The notes below the pieces were generated by a model. That model searched no databases, was not told where the DNA came from, and saw only the letters and a list, made by a program, of their open reading frames with translations. Below are positions 43,834-51,910 of a DNA stretch of 64,000 nucleotides, piece by piece. How positions within the stretch are numbered: the first letter of the stretch is position 1; each line of letters starts with the position of its first letter. The translations under genes and the position numbers were made by a program. Origin of the DNA: Nocardia veterana NBRC 100344 (lineage in GTDB: Bacteria > Actinomycetota > Actinomycetes > Mycobacteriales > Mycobacteriaceae); contig NZ_BAGM01000073.1 of NCBI RefSeq assembly GCF_000308855.1, positions 1 through 64,000 on the forward strand, given 5' to 3'.

Positions 43834-44394
43834 ATGGCCGTCGTCCACCACACCACCCTCGAACCCGGCAAACTCGACCTGCTGACGGCGTGGCTGCCGA
43901 CGCGGGACTGGTTCACCGGCACCGCTCCGACATTGCACCGCGCCGGCGGTTTCCGCCTCGATGATCCGGACGGCGAAGTCGGCATCGAATGCATGATCGT
44001 CATCGATGTCGCCGATCCGCGGCGCCCCGCCTATCACGTGCCCCTCACCTATCGGGGTGCACCGCTGCCGGGCGGTGAGCAGGCGCTGATCGGCACCTCC
44101 GAACACGGCGTGCTCGGCACGCGGTGGATCTACGACGGCGCCCTGGACCCGGTTGCCGTCGCCCAGATGTCGGCGCTGCTCAGCGGTGCGGCCACCGCGC
44201 AGGATCAGGACCGCAGCGACACTCCCGCGGACTCGGTGGACGTCGCGGTCGTCACCGGCAGCGCGATATCGCTGCGGGTCAACCGGATTCCCCGGATGAG
44301 CGCGGAAGCCGAATCCGGTTGGGCTCGGGTGAGATGGACCGACGACAACGGCGCGACCGCGCACGGGGTGGTCCTGGAGGCGAGCGGGAACTGA
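43834..44394 (+). CDS. Stand-alone maltokinase N-terminal cap-like protein
   Basis: The 186-aa protein resembles only the N-terminal cap domain of maltokinase: TTLEPGKLDLLTAWLPTRDWF at the start (seen as LDLLTAWLPTRDW), YHVPLTYRGAPL in the middle and ALIGTSEHGVLGTRWIYDG. The kinase domain that normally follows is absent. Such orphan caps are known in mycobacteria and nocardiae with no proven function. It is 9 bp behind the DUF308 gene, so they share a transcript. Confidence 0.8.
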   Translation: MAVVHHTTLEPGKLDLLTAWLPTRDWFTGTAPTLHRAGGFRLDDPDGEVGIECMIVIDVADPRRPAYHVPLTYRGAPLPGGEQALIGTSEHGVLGTRWIYDGALDPVAVAQMSALLSGAATAQDQDRSDTPADSVDVAVVTGSAISLRVNRIPRMSAEAESGWARVRWTDDNGATAHGVVLEASGN

Positions 44395-44556
44395 CGCGGC
44401 GGCGGTCCCGCGCCGCCGGGGGAGCGGATGCGGACATTCACGGCGCTTCGATGCGTCGCGACGCGCTCTTCGCGGCGCCTCTGCGCGAGCGCGGCCTGCT
44501 CGAACCGGACCACGGCGCCTGAGCACTGGGGAGCCATCTCCCGGCGCACGCTACGA

Positions 44557-44572
44557 TATGACGACCGTTATA
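44557..44572. promoter_or_regulatory. Candidate TetR operator
   Basis: TATGACG-AC-CGTTATA is an inverted repeat with one mismatch per arm, 14 bp before the TetR start and overlapping a likely -10 region. Confidence 0.45.
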
Positions 44573-44585
44573 GGCAGGAGACGGC

Positions 44586-45179
44586 GTGGCAGAAGCACAG
44601 GACTCGCGCACCAAACTCGTGGCCGGTGCGGCCGATATGATCCGGCGCCGCGGCCTCAACGCCACCAGCGTGCGCGAGCTGGCCAAACATGCCCACGCCC
44701 CGCTGGGATCGACCTATCACTACTTCCCCGGCGGCAAGACCCAACTGGCCGCCGAGGCCGTCACCTTCGCCGGCGACCGCACCACCGCGCGCCTGACCCG
44801 CGAGCTCGAACGCGGACCGGTCGAGGGGTTGCGCGCATTCCTGTCCCTGTGGCGAAAGACCGTGGTGGACACCGGGTTTCGGGCCGGGTGCCCGGTGCTG
44901 GCGGTTGCCGTCGAAGACCTCCCCGAAACCGAACAAGCCCCGCACGAGGCCGCCGCGGCCGTCTTCTCGGAGTGGACGGACCTGCTCACCGCGTCGCTAC
45001 GGGAACACGGCGCCGGTCAGGCCGACGCCGAGCAGGTCGCCACCCTGATCGTCGCCGCGGTGGAGGGCAGCGTGGCCATGTGCCGCGTCGAACACAGCAC
45101 CCGAGCACTCGACCGGATCACCTCGAAACTCGAAGCCATCGTCACCGATACGATCAACCGGACCGACAGCAGACCGTGA
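44586..45179 (+). CDS. TetR family regulator (LmrA/YxaF type)
   Basis: The 197-aa protein has the helix-turn-helix NATSVRELAKHAHAPLGSTYHYFPGGKTQL (shown as LGSTYHYFPGGKTQL, residues about 25-55) and the C-terminal FRAGCPVLAVAVE segment typical of the LmrA/YxaF subgroup, which controls drug or flavonoid response genes. GTG 44586 follows AGGAG. An imperfect palindrome upstream suggests autoregulation. It is convergent with the DapB-like gene with only 3 bp between stops. Confidence 0.88.
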   Translation: MAEAQDSRTKLVAGAADMIRRRGLNATSVRELAKHAHAPLGSTYHYFPGGKTQLAAEAVTFAGDRTTARLTRELERGPVEGLRAFLSLWRKTVVDTGFRAGCPVLAVAVEDLPETEQAPHEAAAAVFSEWTDLLTASLREHGAGQADAEQVATLIVAAVEGSVAMCRVEHSTRALDRITSKLEAIVTDTINRTDSRP

Positions 45180-45182
45180 CGG

Positions 45183-46268
45183 TCAGATGGCGAAGCGGCC
45201 GGCGAAGCCGCGGAGGGGAAGATCGGCGCTGGTGATGATGCCGGGCCGGGCGGCGACGACGGATTTGATGGCGTTGAGGGCGGGCAGGCCGGTGACGGTC
45301 ATGCCGATGGAGGCGAAGTTCTCCGGGTTCGACAGGTCGAAGCCTTTGCGTGGGAAGATCATGTGCTTGCTGTAGATGTTGGGGTCGCCGGTGACCTGGG
45401 TGATGTAGCAGCCCTTGATGTTCCACGCGGGGTCGGTGTGCGGGGTCATCTGCCATTCGAGGTGGGTCTCCACCCGCGCGACGCCGTCGACCATGCCTTG
45501 GTACTTGATGTAGTTGGCGCCCAGTGACCCTTTGGGCATGAAGTACCAGCCGAGGTCGACGTCCTTGGTGCAGGCGCCGAGTTCGTAGCTGAATGTCACC
45601 TCGTCGAGTTCCAGGCCGAAGGCGTCGGCCATGAGGTAGACCGAATCCGCGAAGACGGCGGTGTATTTGTAAAGCGAATCGGGGATGGTCGGATCGTCGA
45701 TCGGGCGGCCGTAGCCGACGGCCTTCCAGGTGTCCACGGAGTGATGGCAGGACACATCGACGGATTCGGTGACGGTGACGTTCTCGATATCGGCGACGTC
45801 GGCGGTGTGCACGATGCCCAGGATCTGGCACAGTCCCGGATTCATGCCGGTGCCGTAGAACGTGGAATTGCCGCGCTCGCAGGCCGCTCGGATGACCTCG
45901 CTGACCTTGCGGCCCGAGGGATGCGAGTGGTTGCGGTCGCGGTGGAAGCCGGTGATCCAGTCCGCGGTGGTGACCACGTCGATGCCGGCCTCGAGCACTT
46001 TTTCGTAGAGGTCCTCGTCGGGGAACACGCCGTGGAAGGTGAGCACGTCGGGGCGGGCGGCGATGATCTCCTCGACCGTGCCGGTGGCGATCACGCCGAT
46101 CGGGCCCAGACCGACGATCTCGCCCGCGTCGCGTCCGATCTTGTCCGGCGAATAGCAGTGCAGCCCGACCAGTTCGAGGTCGGGGTGGTTGCGGATGCGG
46201 CCGATCATCTCGGTGCCGAGGTTGCCGGTGGCGACCTGGAATACCCGGATCTTGTCGGAGGTACTCAT
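45183..46268 (-). CDS. DapB-like NAD(P)-dependent reductase
   Basis: The 361-aa protein has an N-terminal Rossmann motif VATGNLGTEMI (about residues 8-18), a dihydrodipicolinate-reductase-like layout with TTADWITGFH and GTGMNPGLCQI, and a long C-terminal half unlike true DapB. The family occurs in actinobacteria next to oxygenases and P450s in catabolic loci. Lysine synthesis is unlikely because DapB is much shorter. It follows the Rieske gene on the same strand after about 55 bp, probably in one operon. Confidence 0.83.
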   Translation of the reverse strand: MSTSDKIRVFQVATGNLGTEMIGRIRNHPDLELVGLHCYSPDKIGRDAGEIVGLGPIGVIATGTVEEIIAARPDVLTFHGVFPDEDLYEKVLEAGIDVVTTADWITGFHRDRNHSHPSGRKVSEVIRAACERGNSTFYGTGMNPGLCQILGIVHTADVADIENVTVTESVDVSCHHSVDTWKAVGYGRPIDDPTIPDSLYKYTAVFADSVYLMADAFGLELDEVTFSYELGACTKDVDLGWYFMPKGSLGANYIKYQGMVDGVARVETHLEWQMTPHTDPAWNIKGCYITQVTGDPNIYSKHMIFPRKGFDLSNPENFASIGMTVTGLPALNAIKSVVAARPGIITSADLPLRGFAGRFAI

Positions 46269-46323
46269 GCGCAATGCCTTTCTGGCTGTGACGTTTTCGC
46301 GTCCGTGCTGGGTGCGGTGAGGT

Positions 46324-47373
46324 TCAGGCGGTGGTGGGCGCCGGGCGTACGGTGTCGCTGTCGGGTCGGTGTGGGTCGGTGCCCGCGGGGCCGCCGTCGG
46401 GGTAGAACTGCACGGCCCATTCGCGCAGCGCCTTGAAGCCCTTGAATTCCTTCTGCGACAGGGCGGGCGGATCGGAGTAGCGCTGATGCGCCCAGATGCG
46501 GAGGTCGGCTTCGAACTGCTCGATCACGAAACCGGCCATGGTCGTGCCGTAGCGGCCGATCTCGGGGCGTTCGTCGCCGGGCTTGCGGCCGATCCACACG
46601 GTGAAGCGCACATCGGAGGTATATTCGTCGACCGGTGTCACCGCGGGCATGGTGCGGTGGTCGACCATGCCCCAGCTCTTGGTGATCGAACAGCCCAAGC
46701 CGGCGTTGATCGATTCCACACCACTGTTGACCTGGTCCTCGGCGATGTCCTCGTCGAAGGCGATGGTGAAATCGACGTAGGACACCGGCCCGGAGAAATC
46801 GTGCCGGGTGAACTCCGGCACGAACGGCGTCTTGTGCACCACCTTGAAGTGCGCGAAGTCGACGCCGTTCTCCATCACGTATTGCGGATGCAGTTCCAGG
46901 CCCGGCCGGAACAATGTCGCGGCAGGCACCGGCGGGTAGTAGTCCGCGGCGGTCTTGCCGTCACCGAACGCTTCGAATATGTCCGGCACCTCGAAATACG
47001 GTGGCCGGCCCGAGGTGTCGTACCAGATCCACACCGCCTCGTTGCGTTCGACGACGGGGTAGCTGCGGATCCGCCGGCCCTTGTTCGGGTGGGACTCGTA
47101 GGGGATGCACACGTTGCGGCCCTCGCGGTTCCACTCCCAGCCGTGGAACGGGCACACCAGGTTCTCGCCCTGAACCTGCCCGCCGTAGCCCAGGTGCGCA
47201 CCGAGGTGCTCGCAGTAGGCGTCGAAGACCGCGAGGGCGCCGGCGGCCGATCGCCACGCCACCATCTCGCGCCCGAAGTACTTCATCCTGTGCACCGCAC
47301 CGACCTCGATCTCGGTGCACCACGCGACTTGGAACCATCCCGTCGGCTCCATCGACAGCGGTGGTTTGGCCAT
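46324..47373 (-). CDS. Rieske non-heme iron oxygenase, KshA-like
   Basis: The 349-aa protein has the Rieske [2Fe-2S] site as YCEHLGAHLG and CPFHGWEW (about residues 52-75) and a catalytic domain with the mononuclear-iron motif NGVDFAHFKVVH (about 170-180). Size and layout resemble the oxygenase of 3-ketosteroid 9-alpha-hydroxylase, but other hydrophobic ring substrates are possible. Start ATG 47373 has GGAGG at 5 nt; a longer frame to 47430 has no support. A reductase partner is not adjacent. A good promoter lies 70-100 bp upstream. Confidence 0.88.
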   Translation of the reverse strand: MAKPPLSMEPTGWFQVAWCTEIEVGAVHRMKYFGREMVAWRSAAGALAVFDAYCEHLGAHLGYGGQVQGENLVCPFHGWEWNREGRNVCIPYESHPNKGRRIRSYPVVERNEAVWIWYDTSGRPPYFEVPDIFEAFGDGKTAADYYPPVPAATLFRPGLELHPQYVMENGVDFAHFKVVHKTPFVPEFTRHDFSGPVSYVDFTIAFDEDIAEDQVNSGVESINAGLGCSITKSWGMVDHRTMPAVTPVDEYTSDVRFTVWIGRKPGDERPEIGRYGTTMAGFVIEQFEADLRIWAHQRYSDPPALSQKEFKGFKALREWAVQFYPDGGPAGTDPHRPDSDTVRPAPTTA

Positions 47374-47444
47374 CTCGATCCTCCACGTCTTCGCGGGCTG
47401 TCCGTGTCGGCGCGGGCCCGTCGGTTCCACGCCCGGCGAAAACG

Positions 47445-47478
47445 ACGATAGAACCCTCTTCGAAAGAATGCAAGAGGG
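47445..47478 (-). promoter_or_regulatory. Promoter and inverted repeat upstream of the Rieske gene
   Basis: On the minus strand TTGCAT (47473-47468), 17-bp spacer, TATCGT (47450-47445). The perfect inverted repeat CCCTCTT (47454-47460)/AAGAGGG (47472-47478) covers the spacer and -35, so a regulator could bind there. Confidence 0.55.
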
Positions 47479-47814
47479 CTCGTTGAAACTTGCTTTGCCC
47501 AGGTCAGCGCGGGGAGTACGCGGCGGCTACCGGTCTGTGCCGCCCCGCGTCTTCGGCCATCGACACATGCGCGCGACGCCGATCCCAGCCGCCGTGCGCG
47601 GCATCACCGCCGAGCGAGTTTCTCGGCATACGGGCGGCCTCGACGACGCGATCGACAGGGCTCGTCGGCGGCTGGTGTCGCCTACCTCGACAACTGAGCG
47701 AGATCTCCACGCACCGGGCGAGTTCGGCGTCGATGTCGACACTCGGTCGCGCCGCAGAAGGTGATGTTCGGTCCGCCGTCCCCGGTGTGCGGCGGTGCGT
47801 CGCCCGGTACCGAA
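47479..47814. other. 336-bp region without a supported gene
   Basis: Frames are open on both strands but none shows a motif, a ribosome binding site or family resemblance. It separates the Rieske promoter from the end of the TetR gene. Confidence 0.45.
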
Positions 47815-48450
47815 CTAGGGGCGGAGGTTCGGGGTGGGGGCGGCGAAGATCAGCTCTGCCGCGCGGGCGATGGTACGGCGGATGTCGGTGATGTCTGCGG
47901 GGTTGGTGGTCAGGTCGAGCAGGCAGGTGGTCAGGACGTGGCCGAGGACCAGGGCTCGGTCGTGCTCGTCGGTCCAGGTCGGGTCGGCGAGGGCGGCGCG
48001 GACGAGTTCGGTGAACAGCGGCCGCCAGACCCGGATGCCGGAACCGTCGCCGGAGTGCACGGAGTTCATGCCGGCTTGCAGCAGGTTGCGGTCCTCGGCG
48101 GCCCACTCGATCAACTGGGCGAACGCGGCTGCGATCCGGTCGGCGGGCTCGGCGGCGGGGTCGACCGGCAGCCGGGCGAGACGGTCGAGGGTGTCCAGCG
48201 CCCAGTCCGCCATGAGGTGCTGGATCAGGCCGTCCTTGGAGCCGAAGTAGCGGTACACCGTGACCGGAGTGGTGCCCGCCTGGGCGGCGACCTCGCGGAT
48301 CGTGACGCCCTTGTAGCCGTGCTGGGAGGCCATCGCGCGTGCGACCGCGGCGATCTCGGCGCGGCGCGCGCGTTCGGCGGGACCGAATTCGCGGACCACG
48401 CGCAGGGAATCGCGGGACGCGCGCAGGAGGGCAGCAGTGTCGTCGACCAC
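47815..48450 (-). CDS. TetR family regulator divergent from a P450 gene
   Basis: The 211-aa protein has the helix-turn-helix VTIREVAAQAGTTPVTVYRYF (seen as AGTTPVTVYRYFGSKDGL, residues about 50-75) preceded by a longer N-terminal helix, and a C-terminal domain with WRPLFTELVRAAL. GTG 48450 follows TACCCT (48462-48457) by 6 nt, a leaderless start. A 30-bp palindrome between it and the P450 gene is the likely operator, so it should repress the P450-esterase pair and itself. Confidence 0.9.
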   Translation of the reverse strand: MVDDTAALLRASRDSLRVVREFGPAERARRAEIAAVARAMASQHGYKGVTIREVAAQAGTTPVTVYRYFGSKDGLIQHLMADWALDTLDRLARLPVDPAAEPADRIAAAFAQLIEWAAEDRNLLQAGMNSVHSGDGSGIRVWRPLFTELVRAALADPTWTDEHDRALVLGHVLTTCLLDLTTNPADITDIRRTIARAAELIFAAPTPNLRP

Positions 48451-48475
48451 CGTTCGAGGGTACCGCAGAGTGAGA

Positions 48476-48505
48476 ACACGTTGTATAACGTGTTATACAA
48501 CGTGT
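48476..48505. promoter_or_regulatory. TetR operator, perfect 13-bp inverted repeat
   Basis: ACACGTTGTATAA (48476-48488), CGTG, and its exact reverse complement (48493-48505). It lies in the 70-bp divergent gap, 15 bp before the P450 start, and contains AT-rich promoter-like parts. Confidence 0.8.
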
Positions 48506-48520
48506 GAAAGGCTGGTTGCG

Positions 48521-49726
48521 ATGACTGTTCCCGATCTGTTCTGCGCCGAGGCACTGCAGGATCCGTATCCGCTGCTCGAGCAGCTGCGTGGCGCCGGGGA
48601 CGTGCATTATCTGCCTGCTCAGCAGGTATATGTGGTGCTCGGGTTCGACGCGATCCGCACCGTGCTGGCCGATCCGCGGACCTATTCGAGCAATCTGGTC
48701 GCGGTGCTGTCGGCGGCGTCGGGGTCGGCGACGGTGTCGGTGGCCGAGGCCGGGGCCGGAGTGGACGTGCTGGCGACCGCGGATCCGCCCACGCATACCG
48801 CGCAACGGGCTCTGGTGATGTCGCGGTTCAGCCCACGTGCGGTGGCCGAGACGACCGAGCTGATCGACGCCGCGGTCAGCCCGGCGGTAGCCCGGCTGGT
48901 CGCCGCCGGCGGTGGTGACTGGATGGCCACGGTCGCCCACCGGGTCCCGGTACAGGTGATCGGCGAACTGATCGGACTGCCGCGCGAAGACCATCAGCGC
49001 CTCGCCGACTGGTCGGACGCGGCGATCGATCTGGTCTCCGGGGTCGCAAGTCCCGAACGCGCCGGACAGGCCGCGCTCGCGGTGCTCGAATTCGCCCGGT
49101 ATCTGGGCGAGCGTCTCGACCAGGCCCGGCCGGGACAGGACACGGGGGTGCTGGGCAGCGTCGCCGCGGCGGTCGCGTCGGGAAGCCTGACCCGTGATCA
49201 GGGCGCGATGCTACTGGTGCAGCTGGTGACCGCGGGCGCGGAATCGACCGCGAGCCTGCTCGGCACCGCGGTACGGCTGCTGGCCGACGATCCGCAACTA
49301 CAAGCCGCCCTGCGCGCCGAACCCGACCGCATCGGTGCGCTGGTGGAGGAAGCGGTGCGCATCGAGAGCCCGTTTCGCGGTCATTTCCGCGTCACCACCG
49401 CACCCACCCGGCTGGCCGGTGTCCGCCTCGAACCGGGCGCGCGACTGATGCTGATGTGGGGCGCCTCCAACCGCGACCCCCGAGTCTTCGACCACCCCGA
49501 CCGCGTCGACCTCGACCGTGCCCAGCCGAAAATGCATCACAGCTTCGGCCGCGGCATCCACTTCTGCCTCGGCGCCCACCTCGCCCGCAAGGAAACCACC
49601 CAGGCCGTGCGGGCACTACTCGCCGCCACCGCCGGCGTCTCGCTGAGCCGCCCCGAACCCACCTACGTCCCCAGCCTGATCGTGCGTCGCCTGGCGCACC
49701 TGAACCTGTCACTCACCCCGGCATGA
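48521..49726 (+). CDS. Cytochrome P450 (bacterial class I)
   Basis: The 401-aa soluble P450 has the I-helix motif AGAESTA (about residue 240), ExxR in EEAVRIES (about 282), RDPRVFDHPD and the heme loop FGRGIHFCLGAHLAR (Cys about 350). ATG 48521 was chosen because it follows the operator and matches the usual family start; the longer frame to 48437 reads through the palindrome. Its TGA overlaps the ATG of the esterase gene, so the two are translated together. The substrate is unknown. Confidence 0.92.
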   Translation: MTVPDLFCAEALQDPYPLLEQLRGAGDVHYLPAQQVYVVLGFDAIRTVLADPRTYSSNLVAVLSAASGSATVSVAEAGAGVDVLATADPPTHTAQRALVMSRFSPRAVAETTELIDAAVSPAVARLVAAGGGDWMATVAHRVPVQVIGELIGLPREDHQRLADWSDAAIDLVSGVASPERAGQAALAVLEFARYLGERLDQARPGQDTGVLGSVAAAVASGSLTRDQGAMLLVQLVTAGAESTASLLGTAVRLLADDPQLQAALRAEPDRIGALVEEAVRIESPFRGHFRVTTAPTRLAGVRLEPGARLMLMWGASNRDPRVFDHPDRVDLDRAQPKMHHSFGRGIHFCLGAHLARKETTQAVRALLAATAGVSLSRPEPTYVPSLIVRRLAHLNLSLTPA

Positions 49727-50664
49727 CCGGTACAGCGAACCCACCGGCCATCCGCTCGAACCCGGTCGTCCGGTTCCGCCAGTATCGGCGCTACCACCGC
49801 GACCTGCGGCCCTACGCGGTGGCACTACCCCACGAAACCGTCGGCCCCCACACGTTGCCGCTGATGCGCCGCCTCGCCGCGCGCACTCGCCCGCATCCCG
49901 CCGCCGTAGTCGTCGATCTCGGCGACGGTGCGCGGGTCCGCGTTTTCGGCGACACCGGCTCCCGGGTGCCGGGCCCGGCGCTGCTGTGGATCCACGGCGG
50001 CGGCTTCGTCTTCGGCACCGCCGCGCAAGACGACCGCTGGTGCCACCGGATCGCCACCCGTACCGGAGTACTCGTCGCGTCCGTGGACTACCGCCTCGCC
50101 CCCGAACATCCCTATCCCGCGGCCCTGCACGACTGCCACCGCGCCCTGCACTGGCTCGCCGACCGGCCCGGTGTCGATTCCGGACGCATCATCCTCGCCG
50201 GGGCCAGCGCCGGCGGCGGCCTCGCCGCCGCACTCGCCGCGTACACCCGCGACCACGGACCCGTGGCCCCGATACTGCAACTGCTCCTCTATCCCATGCT
50301 CGACCACACTCCGCTGCCGGGCACCGGCACCTGGCATCGCCTCTGGGGACCGCGCAGCAACGCCTTCGCCTGGGACAGCTATCTCGCCGGCGCCGACCCC
50401 GTCCACGCGGTGCCCGCCCACCGCGACAACCTCGCCGGGCTGGCCCCGGCGTGGATCACCGTGGGCGATCTGGACCTGCTTCACGCCCAGAACACCCGCT
50501 ACCACCAGGCCCTGACCGCCGCAGAGGTCGACAGCCGGCTCACCGTCGTACCCGGCGCCTTCCACGGCTTCGACACCGTCGCACCCGCCACCACGATCAG
50601 CCGTGAGCTGCGGGGCAACGCCCTGAACACGATCCGGACCGCCGTGACGACACCACCCCGGTGA
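49723..50664 (+). CDS. Alpha/beta-hydrolase, hormone-sensitive-lipase type esterase
   Basis: The 313-aa protein has the HSL oxyanion motif HGGGFVFG (about residues 88-95), the nucleophile elbow GASAGGG (about 160), the acid in GDLDLLH (about 248) and His in GAFHGFD (about 283). ATG 49723 overlaps the P450 stop (ATGA). Together they could oxidise and then hydrolyse an ester substrate under control of the divergent TetR. Confidence 0.9.
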   Translation: MTGTANPPAIRSNPVVRFRQYRRYHRDLRPYAVALPHETVGPHTLPLMRRLAARTRPHPAAVVVDLGDGARVRVFGDTGSRVPGPALLWIHGGGFVFGTAAQDDRWCHRIATRTGVLVASVDYRLAPEHPYPAALHDCHRALHWLADRPGVDSGRIILAGASAGGGLAAALAAYTRDHGPVAPILQLLLYPMLDHTPLPGTGTWHRLWGPRSNAFAWDSYLAGADPVHAVPAHRDNLAGLAPAWITVGDLDLLHAQNTRYHQALTAAEVDSRLTVVPGAFHGFDTVAPATTISRELRGNALNTIRTAVTTPPR

Positions 50665-50666
50665 GC

Positions 50667-50688
50667 CGGGGGACGGGTGGTGCCCCCG
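50667..50688. terminator. Weak hairpin after the P450-esterase operon
   Basis: A CGGGGG/CCCCCG stem of 6 bp with a 10-nt loop directly follows the esterase stop codon. Confidence 0.4.
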
Positions 50689-50874
50689 CCGCAGACAGTT
50701 CTCATCGGCAACCGGGCCGAGCGCCAACCATCCGCCCGGGCAACCCGAACACGAATACCCTGCTCTGCCGGCACATTACGTCATATCCGCCCCACATTCG
50801 GTGGACACCAGGGGACCCGAAATCGGTCCGTCGATCCCATGGGAGACGCGTTCCGCCACGAGCTGAGGCAGGGC

Positions 50875-51699
50875 TCAGGTCAACGCCAGGACGCGGCACG
50901 GGCCACCGGTGCCGCCGATAGGCCGGGTGCCGCCGACCACGACGGTGGCCCCGGTCGGCGGCACGGCGTGCAGATTCGCGACCATCTCCACGCCGTAGCG
51001 GCCGGCCCCCAACACCGCGGTGTGTGCGCCGAAATCGTGCCCGGCCGCGCCGTCGAGACTGAGGGTGTCGACTCCGACCCCGACGATATCTCGTTGTGTG
51101 ACAAGATATTCCGCCGCCTCCACGGAGAATCCGGGTGCATGCGGCGTGCCCTGGTGATCGAGATTGACGAAGGCCGCCGGATCGATCAGGCGACGCTCCC
51201 ATCCGGAGTACATGGCGACGAACGCGCGTTGCGGGATACGGCCGTAGATCCGCTCGAACGCGTCGACATCGTCGACGGTCACCGTGGCATCGACATCGAA
51301 GGCGGCCTTCGCGCTGATATCCAGAACGACCAGCGGCGCCACCAGATCGGTCATCGACAGTTGGTCGACCGACGCACCGCCCGGCGTGCGGTGCAGGGGT
51401 GCGTCGAGATGGGTGCCGGTGTGTTCCCACAGCGTGATCGAGTTCTGATCGAATCCGCCCAGCGCGTGCCAGGCCACCGGGATCATCGCGAACTGCGGAT
51501 TACCCGGCCAGACCGGCGTATTCGGACCGAGGGAGTGGGTGAGGTCGACCACCGAACCGCTGCGCGTCCCCGTCGCCGGCGCGGCGGCGGCCACCGCGAG
51601 CGCGGCCAGACCCGCGGCGCCCGACAGCGCGCGCCGCGACGGCCGCAGCGCGGAATCGCCGCTGTCGTGGGCGAATTGGACTATGCGAGGAGCACACAC
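50875..51699 (-). CDS. Exported cyclase/kynurenine formamidase-like metal hydrolase
   Basis: The 274-aa protein has the cyclase-family metal motif HTGTHLDAPLH (about residues 93-103) and a C-terminal GGTRPIGGTGGPCRVLAL segment (seen as GGTGGPCR). The N-terminus RPSRRALSGAAGLAALAVAAAA contains RR before a hydrophobic run, so Tat or Sec export is likely. The family hydrolyses cyclic amides or lactones using Mn or Zn. GTG 51699 is taken as start. Substrate unknown; it is convergent with the esterase. Confidence 0.84.
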   Translation of the reverse strand: MCAPRIVQFAHDSGDSALRPSRRALSGAAGLAALAVAAAAPATGTRSGSVVDLTHSLGPNTPVWPGNPQFAMIPVAWHALGGFDQNSITLWEHTGTHLDAPLHRTPGGASVDQLSMTDLVAPLVVLDISAKAAFDVDATVTVDDVDAFERIYGRIPQRAFVAMYSGWERRLIDPAAFVNLDHQGTPHAPGFSVEAAEYLVTQRDIVGVGVDTLSLDGAAGHDFGAHTAVLGAGRYGVEMVANLHAVPPTGATVVVGGTRPIGGTGGPCRVLALT

Positions 51700-51910
51700 G
51701 TCGCGGCCGTCAGCTCTTGCGGGCGGGGGCGCCGACCCGTTGGTCGGACCGGCGGCCGATAGCCGGTTCGGATCGATCCACCTGTACGGCGCTGTCGGTC
51801 ATGGCACCCGTCCTGTGCGCGGAAGTCGTTGCCCGCTCGATCCTAGGTGCCGCGCCGGGACTTCGCCGCACCGTTCGCCGGAACCGGTGCGGTCGTGCGG
51901 AGCGCCGCCG

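Noticed and set aside
44428-44522. Short reading frame ending DALFAAPLRERGLLEPDHGA
   Set aside because: Too short, no start or family resemblance that I trust; it may be a gene relic.
47504-47764. Overlapping frames on both strands between the Rieske promoter and the TetR gene
   Set aside because: No motif, no start signal, and both strands look equally coding, as expected for shadows.
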